DNA of 64,000 bases from an uncultured Clostridia bacterium. Lineage in GTDB: Bacteria > Bacillota > Clostridia > Christensenellales > Pumilibacteraceae. The translations under genes and the position numbers were made by a program. Position 1 is the first letter of the stretch; each line of letters opens with the position of its first letter. The DNA is taken from the NCBI GenBank assembly GCA_947178255.1, contig CAMWXP010000003.1, positions 1 through 64,000 of the forward strand, in the 5' to 3' direction. Positions 35,915 through 44,453 of this stretch are shown piece by piece. The notes below the pieces were generated by a model. It had not been told where the DNA came from and ran no database searches. It saw nothing but the letters and a program-made list of their open reading frames with translations.

Positions 35915-36376
35915 TTAAACAAGGTTTTTAAACCCGTTTTGCCTAAGCGCTTCGTACAACACCAACGCTACGGTGTTGGACAGATTAAGCGACCGAAGCC
36001 CCTCCGCCATAGGTATGCGAAGCGCCGTATCGGGATTGTCGAACACTATGTGCTCGGGCAAACCTTTGGTCTCCTTGCCGAATATCAAATAGTCGCCGTC
36101 CTTGAAATCTATATCGGTGTAACGCTTACTCGCCTTTTTGGATAGGTAAAAATATCTGCCGCCTTTTGTCTTTTCGAAAAACTCTTCCATGCTTTCGTAA
36201 TAAGTTAAGTCGAGCTTGTCCCAGTAATCGAGCCCCGCGCGCTTTAAGTGCTTGTCGGTAATTTCAAACCCCATAGGCTTGATTATGTGTAGCGCGCTGC
36301 CCGTGCACGCGCAGGTACGCGAAATGTTGCCGGTGTTTTGCGGAATTTCGGGTTGGTAAAGTACAATGTTGAACAT
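35915..36376 (-). CDS. trmL: tRNA (cytidine/uridine-34-2'-O)-methyltransferase
   Basis: A 153-residue SPOUT enzyme with the trefoil knot signature: MFNIVLYQPEIPQNTGNISRTCACTG at the start, LIFGKETKGLP in the middle and RIPMAEGLRSLNLSNTVALVLYE near the end. TrmL methylates the wobble ribose of tRNA-Leu species with S-adenosylmethionine. The ATG at 36376 matches the family N-terminus; an upstream start nine codons earlier is unlikely. It begins five bases after the hydrolase stop, so it is probably translated from the same mRNA. Confidence 0.92.
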   Translation of the reverse strand: MFNIVLYQPEIPQNTGNISRTCACTGSALHIIKPMGFEITDKHLKRAGLDYWDKLDLTYYESMEEFFEKTKGGRYFYLSKKASKRYTDIDFKDGDYLIFGKETKGLPEHIVFDNPDTALRIPMAEGLRSLNLSNTVALVLYEALRQNGFKNLV

Positions 36377-36381
36377 AACGC

Positions 36382-37290
36382 CTAATCCATTTTTCCTTCG
36401 CAATCATTGATGAACTGCAAAAAGTCCTCGTACACCTCGCCCTTGTTGAGCTCGTTTAACAGCTCATGCCGTGCGCCGTCGTACATTTTGACGCGCGGAT
36501 AAAGTCCGTGTTTTTCGTACGCCTTGACAAGCTTTTTGATAAGCTTGCCGTAGCCGCCCACGCCGTCCGCCGTGCCCGAAGCTATCATAAGCTTAAAGCC
36601 GGTCGGCGTTTTGCCGCGGTTCTTGTTTATGCGCGCGCAGCCTTCTAACATTTCGCGGTAGAACATATACGAGCAAGTACCCACGCCCGCGCACTGCTCG
36701 TCGGCGTTGTACTTTTCCACCTCCGCTTTGTCGCGGTTTATCCAGCCGCTTTTGCCGTCCTTCCACTTTTTGTCGTACGCCGTAAAAGTCATTTTGGCAA
36801 AAAACTCACCGTCGCGGTCGGGATTCTTTTTCGCGCCGCGCCGCGCTATCCATCTGCCCAAAGAAAGCATAATTCCGCTTTGCAGCGTACTGCCGCAAAG
36901 TATGGCGCCGCTTACGTAGCTGTGGTACTTTTGTATAAACCGCTGCGTAAGTATACTGCCGTAGCTGTGGCCTATAACGTACACGCGTTCCACGCCCCAG
37001 CGCTGCTTTGCGATATCCACTTCCTGCTTGATGTCGTCCACCGTAGCTTCGAACATGCCGTCCGTGCCCTTGCCGCGAGTATCGGCGTCGGTAGCGCCGA
37101 AAGAGCGGTTATCCATACCGATCACGTTATATCCGTTTTTGCCGAGAAAGTTGCAAAAGTCGTCGTACCGCGCTATATATTCGCACATGCCGTGAACCAT
37201 TACCACGGCGGCGCGGGGCTTGTCTACGTTATCCCAATACGTTACCGCAACGTCCTTTCCGTCACGCATTTTTACAAACTCTGTTGTCAT
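36382..37290 (-). CDS. Alpha/beta hydrolase, lysophospholipase/monoacylglycerol lipase type
   Basis: A 302-residue serine hydrolase. The nucleophile is in GHSYGSI (about 118), the oxyanion region in VVMVHGMCEYIARYDDF, the acid probably the Asp in SGTADGVGG, and the His in DGARHELLNE. This matches the Hydrolase_4 family that acts on lysophospholipids or monoacylglycerols. No signal peptide is seen, so it is cytoplasmic. The ATG at 37290 has GGAGG six bases upstream; longer forms extend over the murG promoter and are rejected. It leads the pair with trmL. Confidence 0.88.
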   Translation of the reverse strand: MTTEFVKMRDGKDVAVTYWDNVDKPRAAVVMVHGMCEYIARYDDFCNFLGKNGYNVIGMDNRSFGATDADTRGKGTDGMFEATVDDIKQEVDIAKQRWGVERVYVIGHSYGSILTQRFIQKYHSYVSGAILCGSTLQSGIMLSLGRWIARRGAKKNPDRDGEFFAKMTFTAYDKKWKDGKSGWINRDKAEVEKYNADEQCAGVGTCSYMFYREMLEGCARINKNRGKTPTGFKLMIASGTADGVGGYGKLIKKLVKAYEKHGLYPRVKMYDGARHELLNELNKGEVYEDFLQFINDCEGKMD

Positions 37291-37376
37291 TATTTCCTCC
37301 GTCAATTCATATAATTCAATCTTTGCCATTATACTATATAAGATAATTTTTGTCAATATAGAGGTAGCAATATAAC

Positions 37377-38393
37377 ATGAAAACAATAGTTTTTGCGGGC
37401 GGCGGCACGGCAGGGCACGTAATGCCCAACATAGCGATTATAGACCAGTTAAAGCACGACTACAACTGCGTATACGTCGGCGGCGACGGAATGGAAAAGG
37501 ATATTTGCGAAAAGCGTAATATCCCATTTTACCGCATAGACACTGTTAAATTCCGCCGCGACAAAATGCTGTCCAATATAGGCGTGCCGTTCAAGCTGCA
37601 CTCGTGCGTAAAAGCCGCCAAGCGCGTGCTTAGTGAAATTAACCCCTCGCTTATTTTCAGCAAGGGCGGTTACGCCGCGCTGCCCGTGGTGCTTGCGAGC
37701 AAGGTGCCAGTGCTGTGCCACGAAAGCGATTTTTCGGCAGGGCTTGCAACAAAAATGAGCAAGCGCAAGGCAGTCAAGATTTTGTGCGCGTTCGAGCCGT
37801 GCGCCAAAAAGTTCAAAAAAGGACTGTACGTCGGCACGCCGCTCAACCAAAGCCTATACCGCGGCGCAAAAGATTTATCCCACTACGGGCTTAGCGGCAG
37901 CAAGCCGATTGTCGCGGTCGTCGGCGGCTCGTCGGGCGCGGCGGCGGTCAATTCCGCGGTTATCGAAGCGCTGCCACACCTGCTGCAAAAGTATGAGGTC
38001 ATACACATGACCGGCAAAAACAAAGCGGGCGGCATGGCCCAAAAGGGCTACGCCACCGTGGAGTTTGAAAACGATATGGCGCGCCTTTACGCCACCGCCG
38101 ATATAATTATCACCCGCGCGGGCGCCAACGCGCTTGCCGAGTGCATTGCGCTGAAAAAGCCGACTATCGCCATTCCGCTTGAAAAAGCGTCGCGCGGCGA
38201 TCAGGTACAAAACGCCGAATATTATTCGGGCTGCGGCGCTATCAAGGTTTTACGCGAAAACGAGTTAAAGCCCCTCGTCGCCGCCGTGGACGAGGTTTAC
38301 AACAACAAGTACAAGTACGTCAGCGCTATGAGCTGCATAAACGTTGACGGCACGAAAAAGATTGTTGCGGAAATAAATAAAATCCTTAGTTAG
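37377..38393 (+). CDS. murG: UDP-GlcNAc:lipid I transferase MurG
   Basis: The 338-residue GT28-type enzyme adds GlcNAc to lipid I on the inner membrane face to make lipid II. Seen are the N-terminal G-loop GGGTAGHVMPN, SKGGYAALPVV, GGSSGAAAVN, TRAGANALAE and the UDP-binding EKASRGDQVQNA. It is slightly short for MurG (usually about 355). GAGGTAG precedes the ATG by ten bases. It stands alone, outside a dcw cluster, divergent from the hydrolase gene, so it could be a MurG-like paralogue; the motifs are complete, which favours real MurG. Confidence 0.88.
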   Translation: MKTIVFAGGGTAGHVMPNIAIIDQLKHDYNCVYVGGDGMEKDICEKRNIPFYRIDTVKFRRDKMLSNIGVPFKLHSCVKAAKRVLSEINPSLIFSKGGYAALPVVLASKVPVLCHESDFSAGLATKMSKRKAVKILCAFEPCAKKFKKGLYVGTPLNQSLYRGAKDLSHYGLSGSKPIVAVVGGSSGAAAVNSAVIEALPHLLQKYEVIHMTGKNKAGGMAQKGYATVEFENDMARLYATADIIITRAGANALAECIALKKPTIAIPLEKASRGDQVQNAEYYSGCGAIKVLRENELKPLVAAVDEVYNNKYKYVSAMSCINVDGTKKIVAEINKILS

Positions 38394-38394
38394 T

Positions 38395-39717
38395 TTACAG
38401 CTTTACCGATATCGCGTAAACGTCCGCGCCGCCGATTGGTGCGGAAAGCGCGTCCCCGCCCTTGGCGGTCATTACGATAAGCATTTCGTTATACCCTGTT
38501 TTGATTACGCGGCTTATTGCGCAGTCCTTAATATCGAGCACCACCGATATATCGCCGCCGTCCTTGATAGTTACGGCCGAATCGGTAGTACACACGTACA
38601 ACGGGTTATCCATATTTACCACACCGCCCAGCCGTGTGCCGCTTATTGCGGACACGGTTTTTCGGTTGAGCTGCTTATCAAGCTCGTACGTAATGCCGCC
38701 GTCCGCGCCCACAAAGCACGCGTAATATTTTCCGTTCAATTCGGTCAGCGACCCGTCGGTAAACTTGAAGCCGAGCATGTCGCGGCGAAAGCTTTTAAAT
38801 CCGTAGTCCACAGTGACTATCGCAGCCTCGCCGTTTTTGTCGCACACCGCCATGTAACCGTTGTCGTACGGCAGCACCGCGTACGGGCGCAGCATGCTCT
38901 CGTCGTTGCCGCCGTAGTAATGCGGTACGGCGTCACCGCCAGCTTTGAACGTGTAAAACACTATCGCGTCGTACCGCGGAATGCTGAACGCCCTCGCGCT
39001 TATAATATACTCCTCGTTTAATATATAGCAATCGAAATACTGCAATTTAAGCGCGTTGGATATGCGCGTGCTGCTGCCAAGCGCCCAGCCGCCGCCCGCG
39101 CGCGTAAACTCGGTAAGCTTGAGCGTGCCTTCGCCTATCGCAGCGATAACAGCCATTTTTTTGCTGCCCACAGGCATTACGTCCACAACCGTTCCCTCGA
39201 CGGTCGAAAGCCTGTCGGTGGTGCCGTCGTCGCCCACCGCGTACAGCATTGACTTTTCGTCGTCCGTTCCCGCACCCGACACAGTGGCGGCGCAAAACCC
39301 GCCTTCCACAACGCCCGCCGCGCACAGCTTGCCGTCGAAGTACGTAAAGCCGAGTATCTTGCCGTCCGAGCCTATACGGCACAAAAACCCGCCGCTGCTG
39401 TCGAAATCGTAATCGGGTACGACCGCATTGCCAAATATGTACGTTACCCCGCCCCCGTTAAACGTGAATATCACGCTTTCGTCGCCGCTGCCCATCAACT
39501 GCGTTTCGTGCGAAATTTCCTTTACCTTGCCCTTTTGCGCGTCGCGCAGTTTTTCGTGCGGCGGAGCAACGACCACCGTGCCACCGTCGTCGGGCTCGGT
39601 GCCGCCGATACCTTCGGCAAGCCGCGGCGCGCGCAATAATACTATTGCGGCAATCAGTCCCGCTATTACGATATTAAGTACGGTAATTACCGCTATTTGC
39701 TTTTTTGTTATGCGCAT
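38395..39717 (-). CDS. Membrane-anchored protein of unknown function, beta-propeller-like
   Basis: A 440-residue protein with one N-terminal helix (residues 6-27, KQIAVITVLNIVIAGLIAAI) and a long outer part of short beta-type segments with repeated GKILGFTYFDGKL, NGKYYACFVGADGG and similar turns, suggestive of a propeller. I recognise no catalytic motif or family. The ATG at 39717 has GGGGG seven bases upstream. It ends one base from the murG stop on the opposite strand with no terminator between them, so the transcripts probably overlap. Confidence 0.7.
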   Translation of the reverse strand: MRITKKQIAVITVLNIVIAGLIAAIVLLRAPRLAEGIGGTEPDDGGTVVVAPPHEKLRDAQKGKVKEISHETQLMGSGDESVIFTFNGGGVTYIFGNAVVPDYDFDSSGGFLCRIGSDGKILGFTYFDGKLCAAGVVEGGFCAATVSGAGTDDEKSMLYAVGDDGTTDRLSTVEGTVVDVMPVGSKKMAVIAAIGEGTLKLTEFTRAGGGWALGSSTRISNALKLQYFDCYILNEEYIISARAFSIPRYDAIVFYTFKAGGDAVPHYYGGNDESMLRPYAVLPYDNGYMAVCDKNGEAAIVTVDYGFKSFRRDMLGFKFTDGSLTELNGKYYACFVGADGGITYELDKQLNRKTVSAISGTRLGGVVNMDNPLYVCTTDSAVTIKDGGDISVVLDIKDCAISRVIKTGYNEMLIVMTAKGGDALSAPIGGADVYAISVKL

Positions 39718-39827
39718 AATAACCCCCACGCAAGAGAATGTATCCTATAATATACCACCGAACGCCGCATATTTTCCGCCCGCGCAAATTCCGTCAAATT
39801 ATGCAAGAAATGCTTCGCAGTTATATT

Positions 39828-39999
39828 TGCCTCACGGCAAGTTATATTCGCCTGCGGCGAGTGTTATACTTCGTGTGTTATTCGCCTACGGCGAGTGATA
39901 GCAACAATATCTTTGCGCAAGCAAAATATCACTATTTGCGAAGCAAATAATATCACTTTTAACCACAGGTTAAAAATATCACTGCGTTAGCAATATCAC
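39828..39999. repeat. TATTCGCC/ATATCACT hairpin repeats, family D copy 2
   Basis: Alternating words (TTATATTCGCCTGCGGCGAG, AATATCACT) and mini-hairpins such as TTTGCGAAGCAAA and TTTTAACCACAGGTTAAAA. It fills nearly all of the 39718-40039 gap. Confidence 0.75.
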
Positions 40000-40002
40000 C
40001 AT

Positions 40003-40041
40003 AACAAAAAAAACTCGCTAACCATAGCAAGTTTTTTTGTT
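40003..40041 (-). terminator. Terminator of the 180-residue hypothetical gene
   Basis: AACAAAAAAACTCGCTA and TAGCAAGTTTTTTTGTT arms around ACCA. It starts inside the stop codon of the gene. Confidence 0.85.
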
Positions 40042-40582
40042 ATTTTCCTGTTGTTCGCGGCACGGGCAGCATAAATTCCTTTGCCTCGCGCACTGCCTGT
40101 TTGTAGTATTTGCAAGGCCGCGCTATGTCGGGCAACAGCGGCTTACGCCAAGCAAACGGCACCAGCTCGTCTTCGCCGCCCACCCATACGGGTTCGTCAA
40201 CCGGCTTTGCGGAAGTGACGGACGGCTTGCGCGATACCGTTCTTTCTATCGGGCTTTCCGTACGCGTAATAGTTTTGGTGACGGTACGCGTAATAGTTTT
40301 GGATATGGGATTGAGCGTGACAGTCGCCGCGGTTTCCGACTGTTCGTCGGTCTTTTTTGTGCGACGGGAAACGGCGGAGGTTTTTTGGTTGAGTCTGCCC
40401 TTGGCTTCCTCGTAACGCTCCGCTTTGGTCTTTGGCAAAACCACCTCGGGAATTTCGTCAATCGTCACCGTCTTAATGGCATTTTTGTCCTTTTTGCCCT
40501 TTGTCTTTTTTTCGTAGGACGGCGAGTACTCCATTTCGGGAATGACGAATTCCTCTATTAACTTTTCTATGTCCTTTGCCAT
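40040..40582 (-). CDS. Hypothetical protein, basic and low complexity
   Basis: 180 residues with no membrane segment: an acidic start (MAKDIEKLIEEFVIPEMEYS), a Lys-rich stretch, a Thr-rich repeat ITRTVTKTITRT at about 109-120 and a Pro-rich end. Most of it is likely disordered. GGGAG lies seven bases before the ATG. The membrane protein gene upstream ends 20 bp away, so the two are probably one transcript. No family recognised. Confidence 0.65.
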   Translation of the reverse strand: MAKDIEKLIEEFVIPEMEYSPSYEKKTKGKKDKNAIKTVTIDEIPEVVLPKTKAERYEEAKGRLNQKTSAVSRRTKKTDEQSETAATVTLNPISKTITRTVTKTITRTESPIERTVSRKPSVTSAKPVDEPVWVGGEDELVPFAWRKPLLPDIARPCKYYKQAVREAKEFMLPVPRTTGK

Positions 40583-40602
40583 GCAACTCCCAGACTATAT
40601 TA

Positions 40603-41208
40603 TTATGCGTTATCGACGTGCATATGTGTATCGAAACCCGAAAACTTGTTTTTGTTTTTATTCAGTATGAATTTTAGCTTTTGAACGTCAGACTTGGCCA
40701 CCTTAAACGGCGTAGTCAGATTGCGCAGCGAGGAAAACGTGTGCTTGTTGGACGTCAATACAAGTATGCCGCGTTGCTCGTCTATTATGTAATCGCGCAC
40801 TTGGTGCCAGTCCAGCATGTCGAAGTTGGTGTACACGCCCTTGTCCACCACCGCGTTTTTGCTTATGCCGAGAACTATTACGAACGCTTCGGCGGCTATC
40901 ATAACTATAAGCACGAACATCAGCGCGATATTGGTGTACAGCCGCCCCACGCCGAACAGTCTGTAAAAGTCATCCACGCTGGGCGCGTCGGGGTCGGCCA
41001 TTTGCATTATCACGTAGAATATCAAAAACCCTATCGCCGCCGCAAATATCCAATAGAATATCTTTTGCGTTTTCAGCTCGACAAGCGTGATGGAATGATA
41101 CAGCTTGATCTGCCGCATAATGAGCGCGACCAGCTTTTGCACAAGCACCGCCGTCATTGTGACCGACACTATTGCCGTAATAATTACGGTTGTCAAATAT
41201 CCCGTCAT
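40603..41208 (-). CDS. Four-helix membrane protein with C-terminal cytoplasmic domain
   Basis: 201 residues: hydrophobic segments at about 5-27, 52-72 and 90-120, then a soluble domain with MLDWHQVRDYIIDEQRGILVL and TPFKVAKSDVQKLKFIL, a pattern like the DUF5673/YcxB-type membrane proteins of Firmicutes. Function unknown. The ATG at 41208 has no ribosome site and lies seven bases past a perfect -10 box, so translation is likely to begin at the 5' end of the mRNA. Confidence 0.7.
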   Translation of the reverse strand: MTGYLTTVIITAIVSVTMTAVLVQKLVALIMRQIKLYHSITLVELKTQKIFYWIFAAAIGFLIFYVIMQMADPDAPSVDDFYRLFGVGRLYTNIALMFVLIVMIAAEAFVIVLGISKNAVVDKGVYTNFDMLDWHQVRDYIIDEQRGILVLTSNKHTFSSLRNLTTPFKVAKSDVQKLKFILNKNKNKFSGFDTHMHVDNA

Positions 41209-41215
41209 AAAAATA

Positions 41216-41244
41216 ATTATACAGTGTTTTATATTTATTGTCAA
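41216..41244 (-). promoter_or_regulatory. Perfect consensus promoter abutting the start codon
   Basis: TTGACA (41239-41244), 17 nt, TATAAT (41216-41221), then seven bases to the ATG at 41208. The -35 box overlaps by two bases the hairpin that ends the upstream PurL-like gene. Confidence 0.85.
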
Positions 41245-41282
41245 GCCGATAAAGGGCGCGGCAGAGCGCCCTTTATCGGCTT
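41243..41282 (-). terminator. 17-bp perfect hairpin after the PurL-like gene
   Basis: AAGCCGATAAAGGGCGC and its exact complement around a 6-nt loop, seven bases past the stop. There is no T tract, so it may act as an imperfect terminator or an mRNA end stabiliser. Confidence 0.7.
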
Positions 41283-41289
41283 GAAAGCG

Positions 41290-44200
41290 TTATTTAAAAT
41301 ATTTAACTCCCGCCTCGAACAAACGCATGTCGGTCTTGGCGTAGTACTCCACCGTGTTTTTAAGCAGGAATTCGCCCGTGCGCTCACTGTGTCCGTTCAT
41401 GCCCAGCACTCTGCCGTCGGGACTGACTATGCCCTCTATTGCGAGCGCAGTAGCGTTGCCGTCCAAATCGCAGTATTGCGTCGCTATTTGTCCGTTTTTT
41501 GCAAGCGCTTCAATTACTTCCTCGCCCGCAGTCAGCTTGCCCGTGCAATATGTCGGCACTTGGTACACGTCGCCTACCTTTAAGTGTTTGAGCCACGGAC
41601 TGAACGTAGAACACACCCGTATATTCGCAAGCGTCGACACAGGTCTGTCTATGCTGTCGAACGTAAGCATGTTGTCGGCTTTATCGGGCGCGTGTATATG
41701 TCCGCTCGGCAACAGTCCGCATTTAATAAGCGCGTTAAAGCCGTCGCCCAAGCCTATTGCCAGGCCGTCGCGCTTGTACAGCATATGCTCCACAGCCTCG
41801 GCAATTTCGGGGTTCAAAAGCAACTCCGCCATTTTGTCGCCGCCGCTCGGCAATGCAAGTATATTGCAATCTTTAATCGCCGCCGCCAGTGCTTTGACAC
41901 ACTCTCCGATATCGTTTTCGTCGCGGTTACGCACGACAAAAATTTGAGGCTGTGCGCCCGCTTTTTCAAACCGCCTTGCCGTTTCGATTTCGCCGCTTCC
42001 GTCAAGCACGGGTATAAGCACTTTTACTATTTGCGGCTTGGCTTTTGCGCGTTTGCGTTTACCGCCCTTGCCGGCGTAATCGGCGTTATACGCTTCGCCC
42101 TCCGCATTGGACGTTGCGGGTACGCCGCCGAACGCATTGGTAAAGCTGTTTAATAATCTCGTGCCCTCCACCTTTTTGCCGTCGTACACGACGTCGGTAC
42201 CGTCCGCCGTTTTCGTTATGCTCGCGCCGAAAAGAAAGTCAGGCTCGTCGGTAGTCATACCCAAAAATTCAAGGTCGTAACCGAAAAAGTCGTCACCTAT
42301 TCGCGCCGCGAAAATTATATCGCCCTCGCTCTCTTCGAACAAGTTTCTGTCCGTGGAAGCGAAAGCAAAGCCCAAGCCGTTACCGAAGCACGATTTGGCT
42401 ACCGTCGCCGCCGCGCCGCCGCGCTCGACAACCGCCGCCGCTGTTACGTTTTGCCGTCCTATCTCGCCCGCGAGCAGCATTAAAAAGTCGCAAAGATTAT
42501 CGAAGTCGGGCACGCCGTACATATCGCGTTTCAGCCTGTAACGGTACACGCGCTCGCCCTTGGTTTTGAACGTGTTGTCCACTATTACGGCGCTGTCGGC
42601 CACGCCCAGCCCGAACGCTATAAGCGTGGGAGGCACACCTTTATCCAAAGCTTCCGCTATGCAATCGCTGTTACCGATTGCCGCGCGTTTAAGATTGAGC
42701 TGCGCCGTGAGCGCGCCTAAGCCTGCGCTCATTTGCTCGCCCCACTTTTCGGAATTCGCACCCCGCGCGAAAAACTGTTGCAACGAAAGATAAATATGGT
42801 CGAGCCGCACGCCCGCCGCCGCCAGCTTTTCCACCGCGAGTATTACCGAATACATTCCGCCCATAAACGGTGACTCGGCAAGTATCGCCGAAAGCCCGTG
42901 CGCGCTCACCGTACACATATCGGTGTCGGCGGGAATTTTATTCGCCGTAACCTCGTTGGGCGTTAGCTGCTTTTTGCCGCCTAACGGCATAAACACGCTG
43001 CTCGCGCCGACGGTGGAATCGAAGGTTTCCGTCAAACCCTTTTGCGAACACACGTCGGGTCTACCGAGTATATCGCTCATAAGGCTTGCGTAATCGCCCT
43101 TTGCGTGCATAGAAGCGCGCTTGTGGTTGAGCGAGCCGAAGTAGTTTGTCTTGCGTTCTTTTATTAATGCGGTAGCTTCCCGCCGCACGCCGTTGCTGTC
43201 CAAAAACCTGCGTTCCAAATCGACGATCATATTGCCGTTTAGGAACATACGCAGTCTGTCTTTGTCTGTGATTTTGCCAATCACCGCAGCGTGCGAATTT
43301 TCGCTGCGGCACAGCTCGGTAACCGTATCGAGATCGCCCTCGTCGATTACTGTAACAATGCGCTCACCGCTTGCAGATACCGCAAGTTCGGTTGCAGAAC
43401 GTGCCGCGCCGACCGTCGGAATTGAATTAAGCTCTATATCCACACACGACGAAAGCTCGCCCGCAGCCACGGCAACGCCGCCGATGCCGCAAGCCTTGCC
43501 GCGCTTTACAAGCCGCGTAAAATCGCAATTACGCATAAGCCGTTGCAGCCCGAGTACCGTAGCAGGGTTATTCTCCGCGCCGCCTATAAGCACTACCAAG
43601 TCGCCCGCTCTCGGCACGTCGCCCGCCACGTTCGACTGCGGCGCCCCGCCCACGACAAAGCTCGTTTCCCGGTGCTGCGCCGTTTCCGCATTGTAATAAT
43701 CGCGCGCCTCGCCGATCGGTATGCCCGCTTGATTTGCATACGCCGAGTACACATTTGCCGAACGCGCGGCACCGTCCACTCCGTCGTTTACACGCATAGC
43801 TTGATAGGCATACGCTCTGCCCGAAACAGTTCCGAGTACGGCGTCACGAAGGCATGTTGTTCCGTTCGCCGGCTCAGTATCCGCGCGGCTTATACCGTCG
43901 TTTTTGAACGTTATATACCACGGCTCGACGGTGCCGTCTTTTTTTACCACGTCCTGCGTTATCGTGCAGGCGTTGTTTTCTGGCTGAATATATTGCGCGG
44001 CGGGCGCACAGCCCTTTTCGCGCAGGCGTAGCACCTTTGCACCGATAGTCGCCACGTCGTTAAGCGACGGGTATATATCGTCTCTACCATTATACAAGTG
44101 ATTGAACAGCTCGGTATAGTCGGCGTATGCCTGAGCTATGTGCGGGTTGTCCGATTTGATTTTTGTTTTGAGCGCCGTCGTAAATGTTCTGTGGCGGCAG

Positions 44201-44433
44201 CCGTCCGACCAGTACGCGTCTATAACCTTCAACTCGGTGTACGTCGGTTCCCTGCGCTGACCGCGAAAATACGATTGCACAAAAACAAGGTCGTCGAGGC
44301 TCATAGTAAACCCCTGCTCCTTGTACAGCGCCGACAGCGCGGAGTACGACTTTTGCGTAAAGCCGTCGACCATGCGCACGGGCTCGAACGGCGCGTCGTT
44401 ATTTACCTGTTTTTCGGTATCAATGCGTTTAAT
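41290..44433 (-). CDS. PurL-like (FGAM synthase) protein lacking catalytic motifs
   Basis: About 1047 residues, alignable by eye end to end with the long Clostridia PurL: VQSYFRGQRREPTYTELKVIDAYWSD, SGRAYAYQAMRV, IVDLERRFLDSNGV, PPTLIAFGLG, CFGNGLGF, ALIKCGLLPSG, TQYCDLDGNATALAIEGIVSPDGRVLGM. Expected active-site motifs are gone: SDHCRHTTF is SDGCRHRTF (about 76); ETHNHPTE is replaced by FKNDGISRADTE (about 176); the GRDGIGGATGSS nucleotide loop is missing; the glutaminase nucleophile motif ICNGFQAL is LGDGFNAL (about 894); HGEGRF is absent. The frame is intact, so it is probably a pseudoenzyme under selection. Start: GGAGG (44440-44444) points to an ATT codon at 44433; the first usual codon is GTG at 44379. 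It follows a small unknown gene. Confidence 0.8.
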   Translation of the reverse strand: MKRIDTEKQVNNDAPFEPVRMVDGFTQKSYSALSALYKEQGFTMSLDDLVFVQSYFRGQRREPTYTELKVIDAYWSDGCRHRTFTTALKTKIKSDNPHIAQAYADYTELFNHLYNGRDDIYPSLNDVATIGAKVLRLREKGCAPAAQYIQPENNACTITQDVVKKDGTVEPWYITFKNDGISRADTEPANGTTCLRDAVLGTVSGRAYAYQAMRVNDGVDGAARSANVYSAYANQAGIPIGEARDYYNAETAQHRETSFVVGGAPQSNVAGDVPRAGDLVVLIGGAENNPATVLGLQRLMRNCDFTRLVKRGKACGIGGVAVAAGELSSCVDIELNSIPTVGAARSATELAVSASGERIVTVIDEGDLDTVTELCRSENSHAAVIGKITDKDRLRMFLNGNMIVDLERRFLDSNGVRREATALIKERKTNYFGSLNHKRASMHAKGDYASLMSDILGRPDVCSQKGLTETFDSTVGASSVFMPLGGKKQLTPNEVTANKIPADTDMCTVSAHGLSAILAESPFMGGMYSVILAVEKLAAAGVRLDHIYLSLQQFFARGANSEKWGEQMSAGLGALTAQLNLKRAAIGNSDCIAEALDKGVPPTLIAFGLGVADSAVIVDNTFKTKGERVYRYRLKRDMYGVPDFDNLCDFLMLLAGEIGRQNVTAAAVVERGGAAATVAKSCFGNGLGFAFASTDRNLFEESEGDIIFAARIGDDFFGYDLEFLGMTTDEPDFLFGASITKTADGTDVVYDGKKVEGTRLLNSFTNAFGGVPATSNAEGEAYNADYAGKGGKRKRAKAKPQIVKVLIPVLDGSGEIETARRFEKAGAQPQIFVVRNRDENDIGECVKALAAAIKDCNILALPSGGDKMAELLLNPEIAEAVEHMLYKRDGLAIGLGDGFNALIKCGLLPSGHIHAPDKADNMLTFDSIDRPVSTLANIRVCSTFSPWLKHLKVGDVYQVPTYCTGKLTAGEEVIEALAKNGQIATQYCDLDGNATALAIEGIVSPDGRVLGMNGHSERTGEFLLKNTVEYYAKTDMRLFEAGVKYFK

Positions 44434-44444
44434 AATAAGCCTCC
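44431..44444 (-). promoter_or_regulatory. Ribosome site GGAGG with apparent ATT start codon
   Basis: GGAGG, six bases, then ATT (44431-44433) in frame with the PurL-like gene. The codons that follow (IKRIDTEKQ) resemble the (V/M)xRIYVEKK start of Clostridia PurL, so the 18 codons before the GTG at 44379 are probably translated. Confidence 0.55.
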
Positions 44445-44453
44445 GCGGTATTG

